This document shows, in pieces, positions 45,507 through 54,759 of a DNA stretch of 64,000 nt (the stretch's first letter is position 1; the number at the start of each line of letters is the position of its first letter). Both the position numbers and the translations under genes were made by a program. Source of the stretch: Oscillospiraceae bacterium (GTDB lineage Bacteria > Bacillota > Clostridia > Oscillospirales > Oscillospiraceae). The notes under the pieces are model-generated. The model did no database searches. It saw nothing but the letters and a program-made list of their open reading frames with translations, and was not told where the DNA came from. The DNA lies in contig CACYLY010000012.1 in the NCBI GenBank assembly GCA_902775355.1, forward strand, positions 16,131-80,130. The letters run 5' to 3'.

Positions 45507-45535
45507 ATTATAACGCATTTCCATAAAAAAGGCAA
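45507..45535 (-). promoter_or_regulatory. Sigma-A promoter of the cdaA operon
   Basis: On the minus strand: TTGCCT (45530-45535), 17-bp spacer, perfect TATAAT (45507-45512), 74 bp before the cdaA ATG. This is the only strong promoter I see ahead of the long run of genes down to rsgA. Confidence 0.72.
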
Positions 45536-45566
45536 CAGATGGAAACAAGATAAAAATGAATTTGTC

Positions 45567-46685
45567 TTAAGAATCCGCACCGAGAAGCTGCCGCAGGGCA
45601 ACGCAGGCTTTGCTGACGGAGCCTGCGTCCAGCAGCGGAGAAAAACTGAGACGCAGCGTTCCGCTCTCCAGTGTGCCCGCGCTCTCATGCGCCAAGGGCG
45701 CACAATGCAGACCGCTTCGTACGCAGATCCCACGGTCCCCCAGTCTGGCGGCCAGCGTCTCGCAGTCAAAGCGAGGGCTTCGCAGAGAGAGGACTCCGGT
45801 CTGTGTTGAAGGAGCCCCGGTAAAGAGCTGGCAGTCCGCCCCCCGCAGCAGCCGGATGCTCTGCCGCAGCAGCGCGCTCTCGTGACGGAGGATCTCCTCC
45901 GTTCCTCTGGCGCGGACGTATTCGATCCCGGCCATCAGCCCCGCGATCCCGCAGACATTGTGGGTGCCGGCCTCCAGCCTGTCAGGCAGGGTTTCCGGCA
46001 TCGTCTGTTCCCGGCTTTCCGAACCGGAGCCGCCAAAGAGCAAAGGTTTTGTCTCTCTTCCGCAGAGCAGGAGGCCGGTCCCCTGCGGTCCGAGAAGTCC
46101 CTTGTGCCCCGGCATGGCCATGAACGCTGCGCCCAGCGCGGGGAAATCCAGGTCCAGCACCCCGGCGGCCTGGGAGGCGTCCACGACAAGAGGGACTCCT
46201 TCCCTTCTGCAGAGCTCCGCGATCTCCTGAATCGGGAGCCGGTATCCGAAGACGTTGGACACCGCCGTGCACACCACCAGATCGCTGCTGGGAATAGCCG
46301 CGGCAAAAGAACGCAGCGTATCTTCCGGATCAAAAAGCTTTCTGCCCGCCACCTGAAGCTTCACGCCCAGCGCGTGGAGAGGTCTGGTCACTGCATTGTG
46401 CTCAAAGCCGGAGATCAGCACCCGACTCCCTTCCGAGGCAAGGCTTATGATCGCAATATTCAGGCCATGGGTGGCGTTCATGGTGAATACGACCCGCTCC
46501 GGTTCCTCCATATGAAAAAGTGCCGCCGCGGCTTCCCTGCAGCGATAAACCGTTTCCGCCGCCAGCATGGCAGGCTCATGAGAGCCGCGTCCGGGGCTTG
46601 CCATGGTACGCAGCGCACGGGAAACGGCCCGCTCCACCGCCACGGGCTTCAGCAGCGAGGTTGCCGCATGGTCCAGGTAGATCAC
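45567..46685 (-). CDS. Cysteine desulfurase-like class V aminotransferase
   Basis: A 372-residue PLP enzyme of the class V aminotransferase fold. It opens MIYLDHAATSLLKP, has the PLP lysine in MPGHKGLLGPQGTG and a Cys-containing active-site loop RSGLHCAPLAHE. This group (the EF2568-like cysteine desulfurase family) strips sulfur or selenium from cysteine or selenocysteine. It overlaps the DUF3343 gene by 4 bp; DUF3343 proteins often go with sulfur or selenium metabolism, supporting a sulfur-carrier pair. No isc or suf scaffold genes are near. Confidence 0.88.
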   Translation of the reverse strand: MIYLDHAATSLLKPVAVERAVSRALRTMASPGRGSHEPAMLAAETVYRCREAAAALFHMEEPERVVFTMNATHGLNIAIISLASEGSRVLISGFEHNAVTRPLHALGVKLQVAGRKLFDPEDTLRSFAAAIPSSDLVVCTAVSNVFGYRLPIQEIAELCRREGVPLVVDASQAAGVLDLDFPALGAAFMAMPGHKGLLGPQGTGLLLCGRETKPLLFGGSGSESREQTMPETLPDRLEAGTHNVCGIAGLMAGIEYVRARGTEEILRHESALLRQSIRLLRGADCQLFTGAPSTQTGVLSLRSPRFDCETLAARLGDRGICVRSGLHCAPLAHESAGTLESGTLRLSFSPLLDAGSVSKACVALRQLLGADS

Positions 46686-46933
46686 GGTTCCACCTCCCGG
46701 AATTCTCCGCTTTCCGAGCGGGCAAAGAGCTGGCTCCAGGGGATGTGCTGCTCCTCCAGGACACGGATCGCCTCACGGACAGCGCTGCGTAGGATCACGG
46801 CGTATCCGCAGCCTTTTTTGCTGATCCCCTGAGGCAGACGGACAATGGTCGCCGTGACGCCTTTTCGCTCCAGAACGCGGGAGGCCCGCTGGGCATAGGT
46901 CAGAGAACGAAAACTGATCCAATACTGTTTCAT
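46682..46933 (-). CDS. DUF3343 putative sulfur/selenium carrier
   Basis: An 83-residue DUF3343 protein. It begins MKQYWISFRSLTYAQRASRVL and has the central LPQGISKKGCGYAVIL with a conserved Cys that is the likely carrier residue. It resembles the small partner of selenium-mobilising proteins. Coupled by a 4-bp overlap to the cysteine desulfurase-like gene. Confidence 0.87.
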   Translation of the reverse strand: MKQYWISFRSLTYAQRASRVLERKGVTATIVRLPQGISKKGCGYAVILRSAVREAIRVLEEQHIPWSQLFARSESGEFREVEP

Positions 46934-46958
46934 AGCAAAACCCCTCTGTCAAAATCAG

Positions 46959-46998
46959 CAAAAAAACAGGACCCCGCCGCCCGGCAGGGTCCTGTTTT
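46959..46998 (-). terminator. Terminator after ispF
   Basis: Fifteen paired bases with one mismatch (46963-46978 with 46983-46998), then seven T on the minus strand. It closes the mreB-ispD-ispF group. Confidence 0.9.
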
Positions 46999-47048
46999 CC
47001 GCACGGGATGCAGTCCATCCTATGCTTCGATTCACTTGTTGTACACTC

Positions 47049-47528
47049 TCAGTCGGCGCTTTCCAGCAGCAGAGCGATCGCCTGGGCGGCGATGCCCGCT
47101 CCTTCGCCGGTGAAGCCGAGCCCTTCCTCCGTGGTAGCTTTCACGCTGACCCGATCCGTCGGAATACCGAGTGCGCTTGCGATATTCTCCCGCATGGCGG
47201 GGATATAGGGCGCCAGCTTCGGACGCTGGGCGATCACGGTGCAGTCGCAGTTCCCGACCCGATAGCCCTTCTGCCGCAGCAGCGCGCAGACGCGGCCGAG
47301 CAGTTCCATACTGTCTGCTCCCTCGTACTGCGGATCCTTGTCGGGAAAATGCTGGCCGATGTCCCCCAAAGCGGCGGCGCCCAGCAGGGCGTCCATTAGC
47401 GCGTGCAGCAGCACGTCCGCGTCGGAATGGCCGAGAAGTCCCTTCTCATAGGGGATCTCCACGCCGCCCAGGATCAGGCGTCTGCCCTCCACCAGGCGAT
47501 GAACGTCATAGCCCTGCCCGATTCTCAT
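47049..47528 (-). CDS. ispF: 2-C-methyl-D-erythritol 2,4-cyclodiphosphate synthase
   Basis: A 159-residue IspF, the zinc enzyme of the MEP isoprenoid pathway that cyclises its substrate with loss of CMP. Seen are [10 protein letters not shown] (zinc Asp8 and His10), [30 protein letters not shown] and the C-terminal [15 protein letters not shown]. It overlaps ispD by 23 bp. Confidence 0.97.
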   Translation of the reverse strand: MRIGQGYDVHRLVEGRRLILGGVEIPYEKGLLGHSDADVLLHALMDALLGAAALGDIGQHFPDKDPQYEGADSMELLGRVCALLRQKGYRVGNCDCTVIAQRPKLAPYIPAMRENIASALGIPTDRVSVKATTEEGLGFTGEGAGIAAQAIALLLESAD

Positions 47529-48264
47529 CCCGCTCCCTCCGATCTCGCAGGATCGCAGCAGCCAACAGCAGATCCAGGGGTCTCGTCAGCTTGATGTTTT
47601 CCTCGTCACCGTCGACGACATACGTCCTCACACCCAAAAGATCCATGGCCGAGCTGTCGTCCGTCAGAGAAACGCCCTGTTTCATGGCCTTGGTCAGAGC
47701 GCCCTTGATGAGATCGGCTTTGAAGACCTGGGGCGTTTGGATCCGCCAGGTGCTTTCCCGATCCACGGTGCCTGTGATGGCCCCGTCCGCGCCTGCGATT
47801 TTCAGCGTGTCGGTGCTGCGGATGGCAGGCACCGCAGCCATCTTCTTTGAAGCGGCTTCCACCGTTCGACGGATCAGATCCTCTGTCACCAGCGGACGGG
47901 CGCCGTCATGTACCGCGATCAGCTCCGCTTTTGCGCTGACCTCCGAGACGCCGGTCAAGGCGGACTCAGCCCGGGTCTTGCCGCCGGAAACCACCTTGCT
48001 GACTTTGCCGATGTTGTACTCCCGGCATAGCTCGGTGACCTCCATCAGCTTCTCGGCGCTGGTAACCACCACGATCTCACTGATATATTCGCAGTCCTGA
48101 AAGGGTCGCAGCGCCCTGGCCAGCACCGGGATCTCCCCCAGCTTTGCCAGGATCTTGTCGCTCCCCATGCGAACGGAACCGCCGGCTGCAAGAACCACGG
48201 CGGCACAAGACGGCTTCTGTCCACGCCGTCCCAATTGAAGGATTTTCCCCAAGGTATTGCTCAC
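47506..48264 (-). CDS. ispD: 2-C-methyl-D-erythritol 4-phosphate cytidylyltransferase
   Basis: A 252-residue IspD, which forms CDP-methylerythritol. It has [22 protein letters not shown] near residue 20, the [14 protein letters not shown] block and a late [10 protein letters not shown] segment. The first 20 residues are a basic extension over the usual 230-residue form, so a later start is possible. It is followed by ispF in the common ispDF order. Confidence 0.94.
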   Translation of the reverse strand: MSNTLGKILQLGRRGQKPSCAAVVLAAGGSVRMGSDKILAKLGEIPVLARALRPFQDCEYISEIVVVTSAEKLMEVTELCREYNIGKVSKVVSGGKTRAESALTGVSEVSAKAELIAVHDGARPLVTEDLIRRTVEAASKKMAAVPAIRSTDTLKIAGADGAITGTVDRESTWRIQTPQVFKADLIKGALTKAMKQGVSLTDDSSAMDLLGVRTYVVDGDEENIKLTRPLDLLLAAAILRDRRERDENRAGL

Positions 48265-48286
48265 CGCTCCGGCACCTCCTGTTTTT

Positions 48287-49318
48287 TCAGCCCTTCAGCT
48301 GCCGCATACGGAAGAAGTTGCGCATCCCGTCCGGGAGGTCCTCAAGATTCTTGAGCATCTTGCCGGCGCCGTAAGCGGCGCAGGAAACCGGATCGTCAAC
48401 AACCGAGGTGCGGATGCCCGTGCTGCGCTCGATCAGGCGGTCCATGCCGTAGATCAGGCTGCCGCCGCCGGACATGATGATGCCGTTGGTGTCCAGATCG
48501 CCGACCAGAGAGGGCGGCGTGCGCTCCAGCACCGTATGGATCGCTTCCAGGATATAGTTCATGGGATCCACGAAAGCTTCGATCAGCTCGTTGGCGTTGA
48601 TGTTCACCTGCTTGGGAAGACCGTTTCCCAGGTTTCTTCCCTTGACCTCCTCCACACCCATGTCGGGCCGCTGCATCACGCAGCCGATGCTGCGCTTGAT
48701 CTCCTCCGCAGCGTTCAGGCCGATGAGCATATTGTACTTTCTTCTGACATATTTCACGATGGCCTCGTCAAAGCTTGCGCCGGCCACCTTGATGGACTCG
48801 CACTCCACGACGCCGCCGGCGGAGATGATGGCGATCTCTGTGGTGCCGCCGCCGATGTCGATGATCATGTGCCCCTCAGGCCGGGAAATATCCACGCCGG
48901 CGCCCAGCGCAGTGGCTACGGCGGTCTCCAGCAGATAAACTTTTCTGGCGCCGGCCTCGATGGCGGCGTCGATCATAGCGCGCTCCTCCACACCGGTAAT
49001 GGAGCTTGGCACGCAGGCCAGGACACATGGCTTGAAAAGGCTGAAGGAGGTGATGCGGCTCACCAGCTCCCGCAGCATCTGGGCGGCCATCTCATAGTCG
49101 CAGATGACGCCGGCGTTGACGGGATGGATGGCGACGATATTGGCCGGCGTGCGGCCCATCATCTTCTGGGCGTCCTGCCCGACCTTGGAAATCTTGCCCG
49201 TTACCCGATCGATGGCGACGACGGTCGGCTCTCTGGCAACAACGCCCTTGCCCTGTTCGAAGAGCAGCGTGGTGGAGGTGCCCATATCGACAGCGATATC
49301 TCTCTCAAAAATAACCAT
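48287..49318 (-). CDS. mreB: MreB-like cell shape actin homologue
   Basis: A 343-residue MreB/Mbl family protein. It opens IAVDMGTSTTLLFEQGKGVV (phosphate 1 loop is DMGTSTT instead of DLGTAN), then the MIDIGGGTTEIAII loop and ADENTINE-like GGGSLIYGMDRLIE late. It directs wall growth under the membrane. mreC and mreD are not adjacent, so this may be Mbl or MreBH rather than the mreBCD member; I keep the generic symbol. Upstream of ispD with a 22-bp gap. Confidence 0.9.
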   Translation of the reverse strand: MVIFERDIAVDMGTSTTLLFEQGKGVVAREPTVVAIDRVTGKISKVGQDAQKMMGRTPANIVAIHPVNAGVICDYEMAAQMLRELVSRITSFSLFKPCVLACVPSSITGVEERAMIDAAIEAGARKVYLLETAVATALGAGVDISRPEGHMIIDIGGGTTEIAIISAGGVVECESIKVAGASFDEAIVKYVRRKYNMLIGLNAAEEIKRSIGCVMQRPDMGVEEVKGRNLGNGLPKQVNINANELIEAFVDPMNYILEAIHTVLERTPPSLVGDLDTNGIIMSGGGSLIYGMDRLIERSTGIRTSVVDDPVSCAAYGAGKMLKNLEDLPDGMRNFFRMRQLKG

Positions 49319-49401
49319 ACAGTTTCTCCTCTGTTCCCGCGGCGAGTATGAACCCGGGGAAACAAGTCATGTGATGCACGGAAAGATCCCGTGCGTTTTT
49401 T

Positions 49402-50049
49402 TCAGTTTTTTCTGCGCGCCAGTGACGCGCCGGTCACGGCGGAAGCGCCGGCGGCCTTCAGCACTTTGGCACACTCGCACAAGGTGGCCCCGGTGGTGAC
49501 GATATCGTCTATCAGCAGGATGTGCTTGCCGCTGATCTCCGCCCCTTTCAGCGGAGCATATACGTTCTTTACGTTCTGTCTGCGTTTCTCGGCGCTGCCC
49601 GTGCCGGAATTGGGAGGATTGTTCCGCAGCTTCCGAAGCATGGGAACACAGGGGACGCCCAGATGCCCGGCCGTCTCCTGCGCCAAGAGCTTCGCCTGAT
49701 CATAGCCTCGCTTGCGCAGCCTTCTGCGGCTCAGCGGGACCCATGTAATACTATCGCAGGAAATTTTGTTTTCGTCAATACATTTTGCAAGAATTTCCCC
49801 ATAAGGTTTCGCGTACAGATTGAGTCCGCCGAACTTGTAACGCAGCAGCGAAGCACGGACCGAATCCACGTAGTACAGTGCGGACCAGCAGCCGTCCAGG
49901 CCGGGGAACTCCTGCCTGGCGGCAGCGTTCGTATAGGGAAGCCTGTCCCTGCAGAGCGGGCAGATGGCCGCCCCTTTCTGGGTCAATCTGCGGCAAAAGG
50001 CGCAGCGGGGCGGAAAGAGAAGGTCCAAAAAAGCGTTCCAAATTTTCAT
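49402..50049 (-). CDS. ComF family phosphoribosyltransferase-like protein
   Basis: A 215-residue ComFC-like protein with an N-terminal zinc ribbon (CAFCRRL and CPLCRDRL) and a PRT fold with the PRPP-binding ILLIDDIVTTGATL. ComFC helps DNA uptake in naturally competent bacteria, working with the ComFA helicase; comFA is not in this window. The ATG at 50049 follows GGGGAGAAC. Confidence 0.92.
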   Translation of the reverse strand: MKIWNAFLDLLFPPRCAFCRRLTQKGAAICPLCRDRLPYTNAAARQEFPGLDGCWSALYYVDSVRASLLRYKFGGLNLYAKPYGEILAKCIDENKISCDSITWVPLSRRRLRKRGYDQAKLLAQETAGHLGVPCVPMLRKLRNNPPNSGTGSAEKRRQNVKNVYAPLKGAEISGKHILLIDDIVTTGATLCECAKVLKAAGASAVTGASLARRKN

Positions 50050-50141
50050 CCGCGTTCTCCCCTGTCCTCTGCCTAACTGCAAACATATTACACCATTCCG
50101 AAGAGAGGAGCAAGAGCGGAATCTTTAATTTTCTGGAAATG

Positions 50142-50164
50142 AAAGGGCCGCCTTAGAGGCGGCC
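50142..50164 (-). terminator. Probable terminator after the 130-residue membrane protein gene
   Basis: Perfect 7-bp GC stem (50146-50152 with 50158-50164), five-base loop. Only a weak T-rich tract follows on the minus strand. Confidence 0.5.
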
Positions 50165-50169
50165 GCGCA

Positions 50170-50562
50170 TTACTCTTTCCTTGCCGGATCCAGCAGCACA
50201 AAGGCTGTCGATCGCTCTGTGACGAGCAGCAGATCTATCAGCAGCACACAGGCCGCGAAGCTTGTTCCGCTTCCGCCGGAAAGAATGCCGAAAATGCCCA
50301 GGATCAGGATCGGAAATATCAAAACAAGGTCCCAGAAATGCAGCGCCATGGAGGCGTAGCGGCCAGGCTTTCCGTCCCGCAGCAGAAAAACGGACAGGAT
50401 CAGGTCCGCCAGGCAAAGCACGACCGCAGGCAGCATGTAAGCCAAAACCGCGGCGAGGGAAGCTCCATTCTCTCTTAAGATCAAGCGCAGCAGACTAAAC
50501 TGCACGAGGGCGGAGGTTCCGAGGTGCAGCAGGAAAACGGCGGTTCGTTTCAGATGGGTCAT
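50170..50562 (-). CDS. Four-helix membrane protein, unknown function
   Basis: A 130-residue membrane protein I do not recognise. It has about four hydrophobic segments (residues 8-28, 35-63, 75-96 and 100-125) and no charged motif. GGGAGGATCCCC precedes the ATG. It lies between the sodium:alanine symporter and comF and probably forms a separate short unit. Confidence 0.65.
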   Translation of the reverse strand: MTHLKRTAVFLLHLGTSALVQFSLLRLILRENGASLAAVLAYMLPAVVLCLADLILSVFLLRDGKPGRYASMALHFWDLVLIFPILILGIFGILSGGSGTSFAACVLLIDLLLVTERSTAFVLLDPARKE

Positions 50563-50614
50563 GGGGATCCTCCCGAAAAAAGCTGCCCTCAGTATACCAG
50601 CTTCCCAAGGGAAG

Positions 50615-51883
50615 TCAAGCCTCCCGTTTTCCGGAAAGGCCGCCCCAGAAGACCAGGATCAGCGCCAGAAGATTGGGCGTCGCCATCCATACATTGGCGG
50701 CGTCCGCTGTATTCCAGATCAGTTCAAGCGGTACGATGCCGCCCATGAAGCAGCAGAAAAGATAAAGCAGACGAAACTTCTTCTCTTCCAGTCCCAGCCA
50801 GGAAGCGCAGCGCTGCCCGGTCACGTAGCATCCCAGTACCGTGCTGAACCCGAAAAAAGCCAGCGCAAGTCCAACGAACAAAGACGCTCCCCGGTCCCCC
50901 CAGGCCTGTGCGAAGGCGGCTTTCGTAAGCTCCGGACCGGGCAAAACGCCTCGGGGTACCTCAAGCCCGCTGCAGAGGATCACCAGCGCGCTGAGCGTAC
51001 ACAGCAGGATCGTATCCACGAGCACTTCAAAAACACCCCAAAGGGCGTTTTTCGCCGGATCGGATCCTCCCGCACAGCCGTGGATATTGGCTGCGCTTCC
51101 CAGGCCCGCCTCGTTGGAAAACGCTCCCCTGCGCAATCCCCAGAGCAGCGCCTGCTTCATGCTCAGGCCCGACGCCGCGCCCAAAGCCGCCGGCGCGCCG
51201 AAGGCTCCCCGCACGATGCTCCGCAGCGCCGGAAGGATCTCCCGATGCCTTTCGTTCAAAAACAGAAGCGCCCCCAGCACGTAAATCAGAGTCATAAACG
51301 GTACAAACACGGCGCAGATCCTTCCCACAGCCCTGACGCCTCCGCACAGGCACAGCGCAGCCAGAGCCCCAAGCACGATGCAGAGAAAGACACGCCCCCA
51401 GCCCGGAGGAAAGATCCTTAGTTCATCCAGGGCCAGGACGGAGGCATTGACCTGGGCCATATTGCCCACCAGCAGGGTCGAGAACAGCGCGAGCGCAGCA
51501 TAAAACGCCGCCGGGATCCTGCCCAGAAGCGCCCGGATGTACTGCATTGCTCCGCCGAAACGATGACCGCAGGCGATTTCCCCCGCCTTTACCGCGCATC
51601 CGAGGATCGCGGCGATCCACATCCAGAACACCGCGCCCGGGCCGCCCATGGCGATGGCCTGAGCCGTGCCCACTATGTTCCCCGTGCCTACCGTCGCAGC
51701 CAGCACGGTCCCGGCCGCTTGAAAGGGGCGAAGGCTCCCCTCCCGTTCCTCCTGCCTCTCTCCCCTTCTTCCCAGAGGCTTCAGCAGCTGCGGCAGCTGC
51801 GGAAAGATGACAAGCGCGCAAAGGAGAAAAAGAGGCAGAAAAAGCAGCGTCCACAGCGTTTCGTCCATCAGTTTCAAAAACAT
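50615..51883 (-). CDS. Sodium:alanine symporter family (AGCS) protein
   Basis: A 422-residue AGCS amino acid symporter that brings in alanine or glycine with sodium. Family blocks are GTVLAATVGTGNIVGTAQAIAMGGPGAVFWMW near the N-terminus and the late SNEAGLGSAANIHGCA. About ten hydrophobic segments are seen. It begins divergently from the DUF1002 gene. The C-terminus ends sooner than in many members (usually 450-480 residues). Confidence 0.92.
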   Translation of the reverse strand: MFLKLMDETLWTLLFLPLFLLCALVIFPQLPQLLKPLGRRGERQEEREGSLRPFQAAGTVLAATVGTGNIVGTAQAIAMGGPGAVFWMWIAAILGCAVKAGEIACGHRFGGAMQYIRALLGRIPAAFYAALALFSTLLVGNMAQVNASVLALDELRIFPPGWGRVFLCIVLGALAALCLCGGVRAVGRICAVFVPFMTLIYVLGALLFLNERHREILPALRSIVRGAFGAPAALGAASGLSMKQALLWGLRRGAFSNEAGLGSAANIHGCAGGSDPAKNALWGVFEVLVDTILLCTLSALVILCSGLEVPRGVLPGPELTKAAFAQAWGDRGASLFVGLALAFFGFSTVLGCYVTGQRCASWLGLEEKKFRLLYLFCCFMGGIVPLELIWNTADAANVWMATPNLLALILVFWGGLSGKREA

Positions 51884-52013
51884 AAGCTTTCTTAATATTC
51901 ACAAAAAGGACTTTCTTTTTGCGCCCCTCCATGCTATTCTTTCCCCAACCGCGAAAGCGGTGTTTTATAAGATTCTGCGTATGGAATATGCATATGTTGA
52001 AAGGACGTGGATC

Positions 52014-52886
52014 ATGAAAAGAATATGCTCCCTGCTGCTGGTCCTGTTTCTTCTCCTCTCCATGAGCGTTCCCGCTTATGCGGATCTGAATCAGAGCCGG
52101 GCCGTCATCGCGGCGGACCTGACAGACGAACAGATCTCTCAGGTTTACGAAGCTTTCGGCGTTTCCCGCGGCAGCGTGATCGAGCTGCGCGTCACCAACC
52201 AGGAAGAGCGGCAGTATCTGGACGGCTATGTGGACCCCGCTTTGATCGGGACCCGGTCGATCTCCAGCGTGTACGTGGAGCTGCTGCCAAGCGGTTCCGG
52301 CATGAACGTGACCACCAGCAACATCACCTGGTGCACCCCGGAAATGTATATGAGCGCCCTGGCCACCGTTGGCATTACCGACGCCCGGATCGTGGTGGCC
52401 GCGCCCTTCGGCGTCAGCGGCACGGCGGCTCTCACCGGCGTCTACAAAGCCTATGAGGATATGACCGGCAAAAAGCTGGACGATCTTGCCAAGCTCATCA
52501 GTACCCAGGAATTGACCATCACCGGGGATCTTGCCGGCGAGATCGGCAGCATGGACTCCACCGCCATCGTCAATGAGCTGAAGCTGATGCTGGACGAGAC
52601 CCGGAACATGAGCGACGAGCAGCTGCGCACCACCATCCGAAACATCGCAGGAGAGTACAATGTGAAGCTCAGCGACAAGCAAATCAATCAGCTGATCTCT
52701 CTCTGCCGTTCTTTCGAAAAGCTTGACACGGAAGCTCTCCGCTACAATGTGGAGTACGTACAGGGCACTCTCACCAAGCTTTCCGGCGCCAAAACGGAAC
52801 AGACCGGGTGGATCAGCAAGGCCGGCGTCATCATCGACTCCATCGGAGGATTCTTCAACCGGATCGGCCGCTGGCTGGGACTTTAA
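52014..52886 (+). CDS. DUF1002 (YpuA-like) secreted protein
   Basis: A 290-residue exported protein of the DUF1002 family, seen in B. subtilis as YpuA. A signal peptide (residues 1-24, MKRICSLLLVLFLLLSMSVPAYA) is followed by the conserved AVIAADLTDEQISQVYEAFGV and RVTNQEERQYLDGYVDPALIG. The function is unknown; it is probably an envelope protein. AAGGAC lies before the ATG at 52014. A perfect hairpin terminator follows. Confidence 0.9.
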   Translation: MKRICSLLLVLFLLLSMSVPAYADLNQSRAVIAADLTDEQISQVYEAFGVSRGSVIELRVTNQEERQYLDGYVDPALIGTRSISSVYVELLPSGSGMNVTTSNITWCTPEMYMSALATVGITDARIVVAAPFGVSGTAALTGVYKAYEDMTGKKLDDLAKLISTQELTITGDLAGEIGSMDSTAIVNELKLMLDETRNMSDEQLRTTIRNIAGEYNVKLSDKQINQLISLCRSFEKLDTEALRYNVEYVQGTLTKLSGAKTEQTGWISKAGVIIDSIGGFFNRIGRWLGL

Positions 52887-52896
52887 TCGTATTTCG

Positions 52897-52937
52897 AAAA
52901 TGAGAAGCGGGAGCCTTTCGCTCCCGCTTCTCATTTT
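52897..52937. terminator. Strong bidirectional terminator
   Basis: Perfect 18-bp stem (52897-52914 with 52920-52937), five-base loop, A-tract left and T-tract right. It serves the DUF1002 gene on plus and overlaps the end of the radical SAM gene on minus. Confidence 0.94.
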
Positions 52938-53764
52938 TGAAACCTTTTGGCGTATCCGCAGCGCCGACATAGGGGCTCCACCACTATGCGCCGGGAAAAG
53001 CCCTCGTACATTGCCCTGGCCCGGGGACTGTTCAGGATCTCGTCCAGCTCCTGCTTAAAAAGATTCCCAAGGGGGATATCCCCCTCATGATCCAGGCAGC
53101 AGGGCACCACGGTCCCGTCGCACAGGACGCCGATCTGATCCCGCAGGCCGTAGCAGAAGCCCGTCTCCCGCAGCTCATCCAGTTCCAGGTCCGGCCAGTC
53201 AAAGCGTTCCCCCGGTTCCAGCCAGACCCGCTCCGCAAGCTTTTTGCCGTTTCTGCTCTCGCTCCAAGGTTTCGGAAAGCGCTCCTCCAGGAGGCTCAGG
53301 ATCTCCCGGTTCCGTGTTTCCAGCCCGCCCTGATTCCATAGGCGGAATTCGCAAAGGATCCCCCGTTCGGCGGCGATCATTGCAAAGTCGGCGCAGCAGA
53401 GCACATAGTCCCGCAGGTCTCCGGCTTCGTTTGCCTCAAAGGACTGCAGGGACAGGTTCACCTTGTGCACCGCATCCGACGCCAGCAGCAGCTCTCCCCG
53501 TTCTCGCAGCAGCGTTCCGTTTGTGGTGATCATCACGCGGAAGCCAAGGTCCTCGGCGATTTCCAGCAGCTCCCGCAGTCTTGGGTGAAGCAGCGGCTCA
53601 CCCATCAGATGAAAGTACAGGTATTCCGTTTGCCCCCGCAGCTTCCCTGCCAGAAGCCGGAATTCCTCCTCGCTCAGCATCCGGCTTTCCCGGCGGGTGC
53701 CGGGGCAGAAGCTGCAATGGAGATTGCAGAGATTTGAAATTTCAAGATAGGCCTTTTTCAGCAT
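52931..53764 (-). CDS. Radical SAM/SPASM domain protein
   Basis: A 277-residue radical SAM enzyme. The CxxxCxxC motif is CNLHCSFC at residues 12-19, with MGEPLLHPRL following. A C-terminal SPASM-like Cys set is seen (CCLDHEGDIPLGNL, then CRRCGY). Such enzymes often modify peptides or mature other enzymes, but no small precursor peptide gene is nearby, so the target is unknown. The stop codon lies inside the terminator stem it shares with the opposing DUF1002 gene. Confidence 0.88.
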   Translation of the reverse strand: MLKKAYLEISNLCNLHCSFCPGTRRESRMLSEEEFRLLAGKLRGQTEYLYFHLMGEPLLHPRLRELLEIAEDLGFRVMITTNGTLLRERGELLLASDAVHKVNLSLQSFEANEAGDLRDYVLCCADFAMIAAERGILCEFRLWNQGGLETRNREILSLLEERFPKPWSESRNGKKLAERVWLEPGERFDWPDLELDELRETGFCYGLRDQIGVLCDGTVVPCCLDHEGDIPLGNLFKQELDEILNSPRARAMYEGFSRRIVVEPLCRRCGYAKRFQK

Positions 53765-53851
53765 GATATGGACCTCCGAGAAAGGAAAAACGGACTTGTA
53801 GGACCGTCTCTTTCATGATACAATGGACAAAAAAAGAAAGGCGGGTTTCCT

Positions 53852-54661
53852 ATGAAAAAAACGCTTTGCCTCGTCTTGCTGCTTTCCGTTCTGCTCTCCG
53901 CCTGCGGCCTTTTCTCCCCGTCGCAGCCGATTTCCGCACCCAGCGTGGTAACGCCGTCCCCAGCCGCGTCCAGCCCCTCCCCCGTGCCGGAACCGACGGT
54001 GACGCCGGCGCCGGAGCCGACGGTGACCGCGGAGCCGGAACCGCCGGCCACACCGGAGCCGGTGGTGATCTATGACGCTCTCTATGAGGCCGGGACCTAC
54101 AGCGACGGTTTCAACAACACCTGGAACTATGTTCTTCGGATCCCCGCCATTCAGGCTTCCGGAACGGACGCCACGCGCCTGAATCAGGAGCTTTTCTCGG
54201 CCCTCTACCCTGACGTCAAGTCCGCGAAGGACGCGATGGAAGAAGGCACCAGCCTGGGCATCTGTCAGGTGGACTACAAGATCAGCATCAACGGTCAGTT
54301 GATTTCGATCGTCTGCGAAACGGACACCGATTGGGGTTTTGAAAGCTACTACACCGTGAATTTCGACGCCTCGAGCAAGACGGAAGTCACCGACGAGCAG
54401 CTGCTTCAGCGTTTCGGGATGACGAAGGAGCAGTTTCTAGAGCAGGCGGTGCAGGTGATGCGGCAGCACTTTGAGCAGAACTACGCACAAATCGATCATG
54501 ACCAGATGTACTGGGATCGGTATAACAAGAGCGTCGCAAAGGAAAACTTCACTTCCGACTGTCAGCTCTTCGTGAACGATGGCGGTCAGCTGTGCATGAT
54601 CGTGAAGCTCTACTCCCTCGCAGGCGCCGATTACTACTACCACATTTTTGTGGTCAAATAA
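53852..54661 (+). CDS. Lipoprotein with proline-rich linker
   Basis: A 269-residue lipoprotein: signal peptide with lipobox LLSAC (Cys18), then a Ser/Pro/Glu-Thr-rich low-complexity spacer to about residue 72, then a globular domain of about 195 residues (YDALYEAGTYSDGFNNTWNY to the end). It resembles DUF3298-like or peptidoglycan-binding surface proteins only loosely; I do not name a family. AAGGCGGG lies upstream of the ATG. No clear terminator follows; the structured repeat region begins about 100 bp downstream. Confidence 0.78.
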   Translation: MKKTLCLVLLLSVLLSACGLFSPSQPISAPSVVTPSPAASSPSPVPEPTVTPAPEPTVTAEPEPPATPEPVVIYDALYEAGTYSDGFNNTWNYVLRIPAIQASGTDATRLNQELFSALYPDVKSAKDAMEEGTSLGICQVDYKISINGQLISIVCETDTDWGFESYYTVNFDASSKTEVTDEQLLQRFGMTKEQFLEQAVQVMRQHFEQNYAQIDHDQMYWDRYNKSVAKENFTSDCQLFVNDGGQLCMIVKLYSLAGADYYYHIFVVK

Positions 54662-54759
54662 TCTCTATCTTGAAAAAAGCTGTACCTTTCGATGCGTCTG
54701 TCTTCTGTGTGCAGAAAAAGTAATAACAAAAAGGTCTCACCGAGTTTTTCGCCTCGTTG

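Noticed and set aside
49377-49402. Hairpin with T-run between mreB and comF
   Set aside because: The T-run faces the plus strand, where no gene ends; it is in the wrong direction for the minus-strand genes.
51947-51966. Terminator or riboswitch before the DUF1002 gene
   Set aside because: Only a short 6-bp GAAA-capped hairpin with TTTT; too weak and not part of any riboswitch pattern I know.
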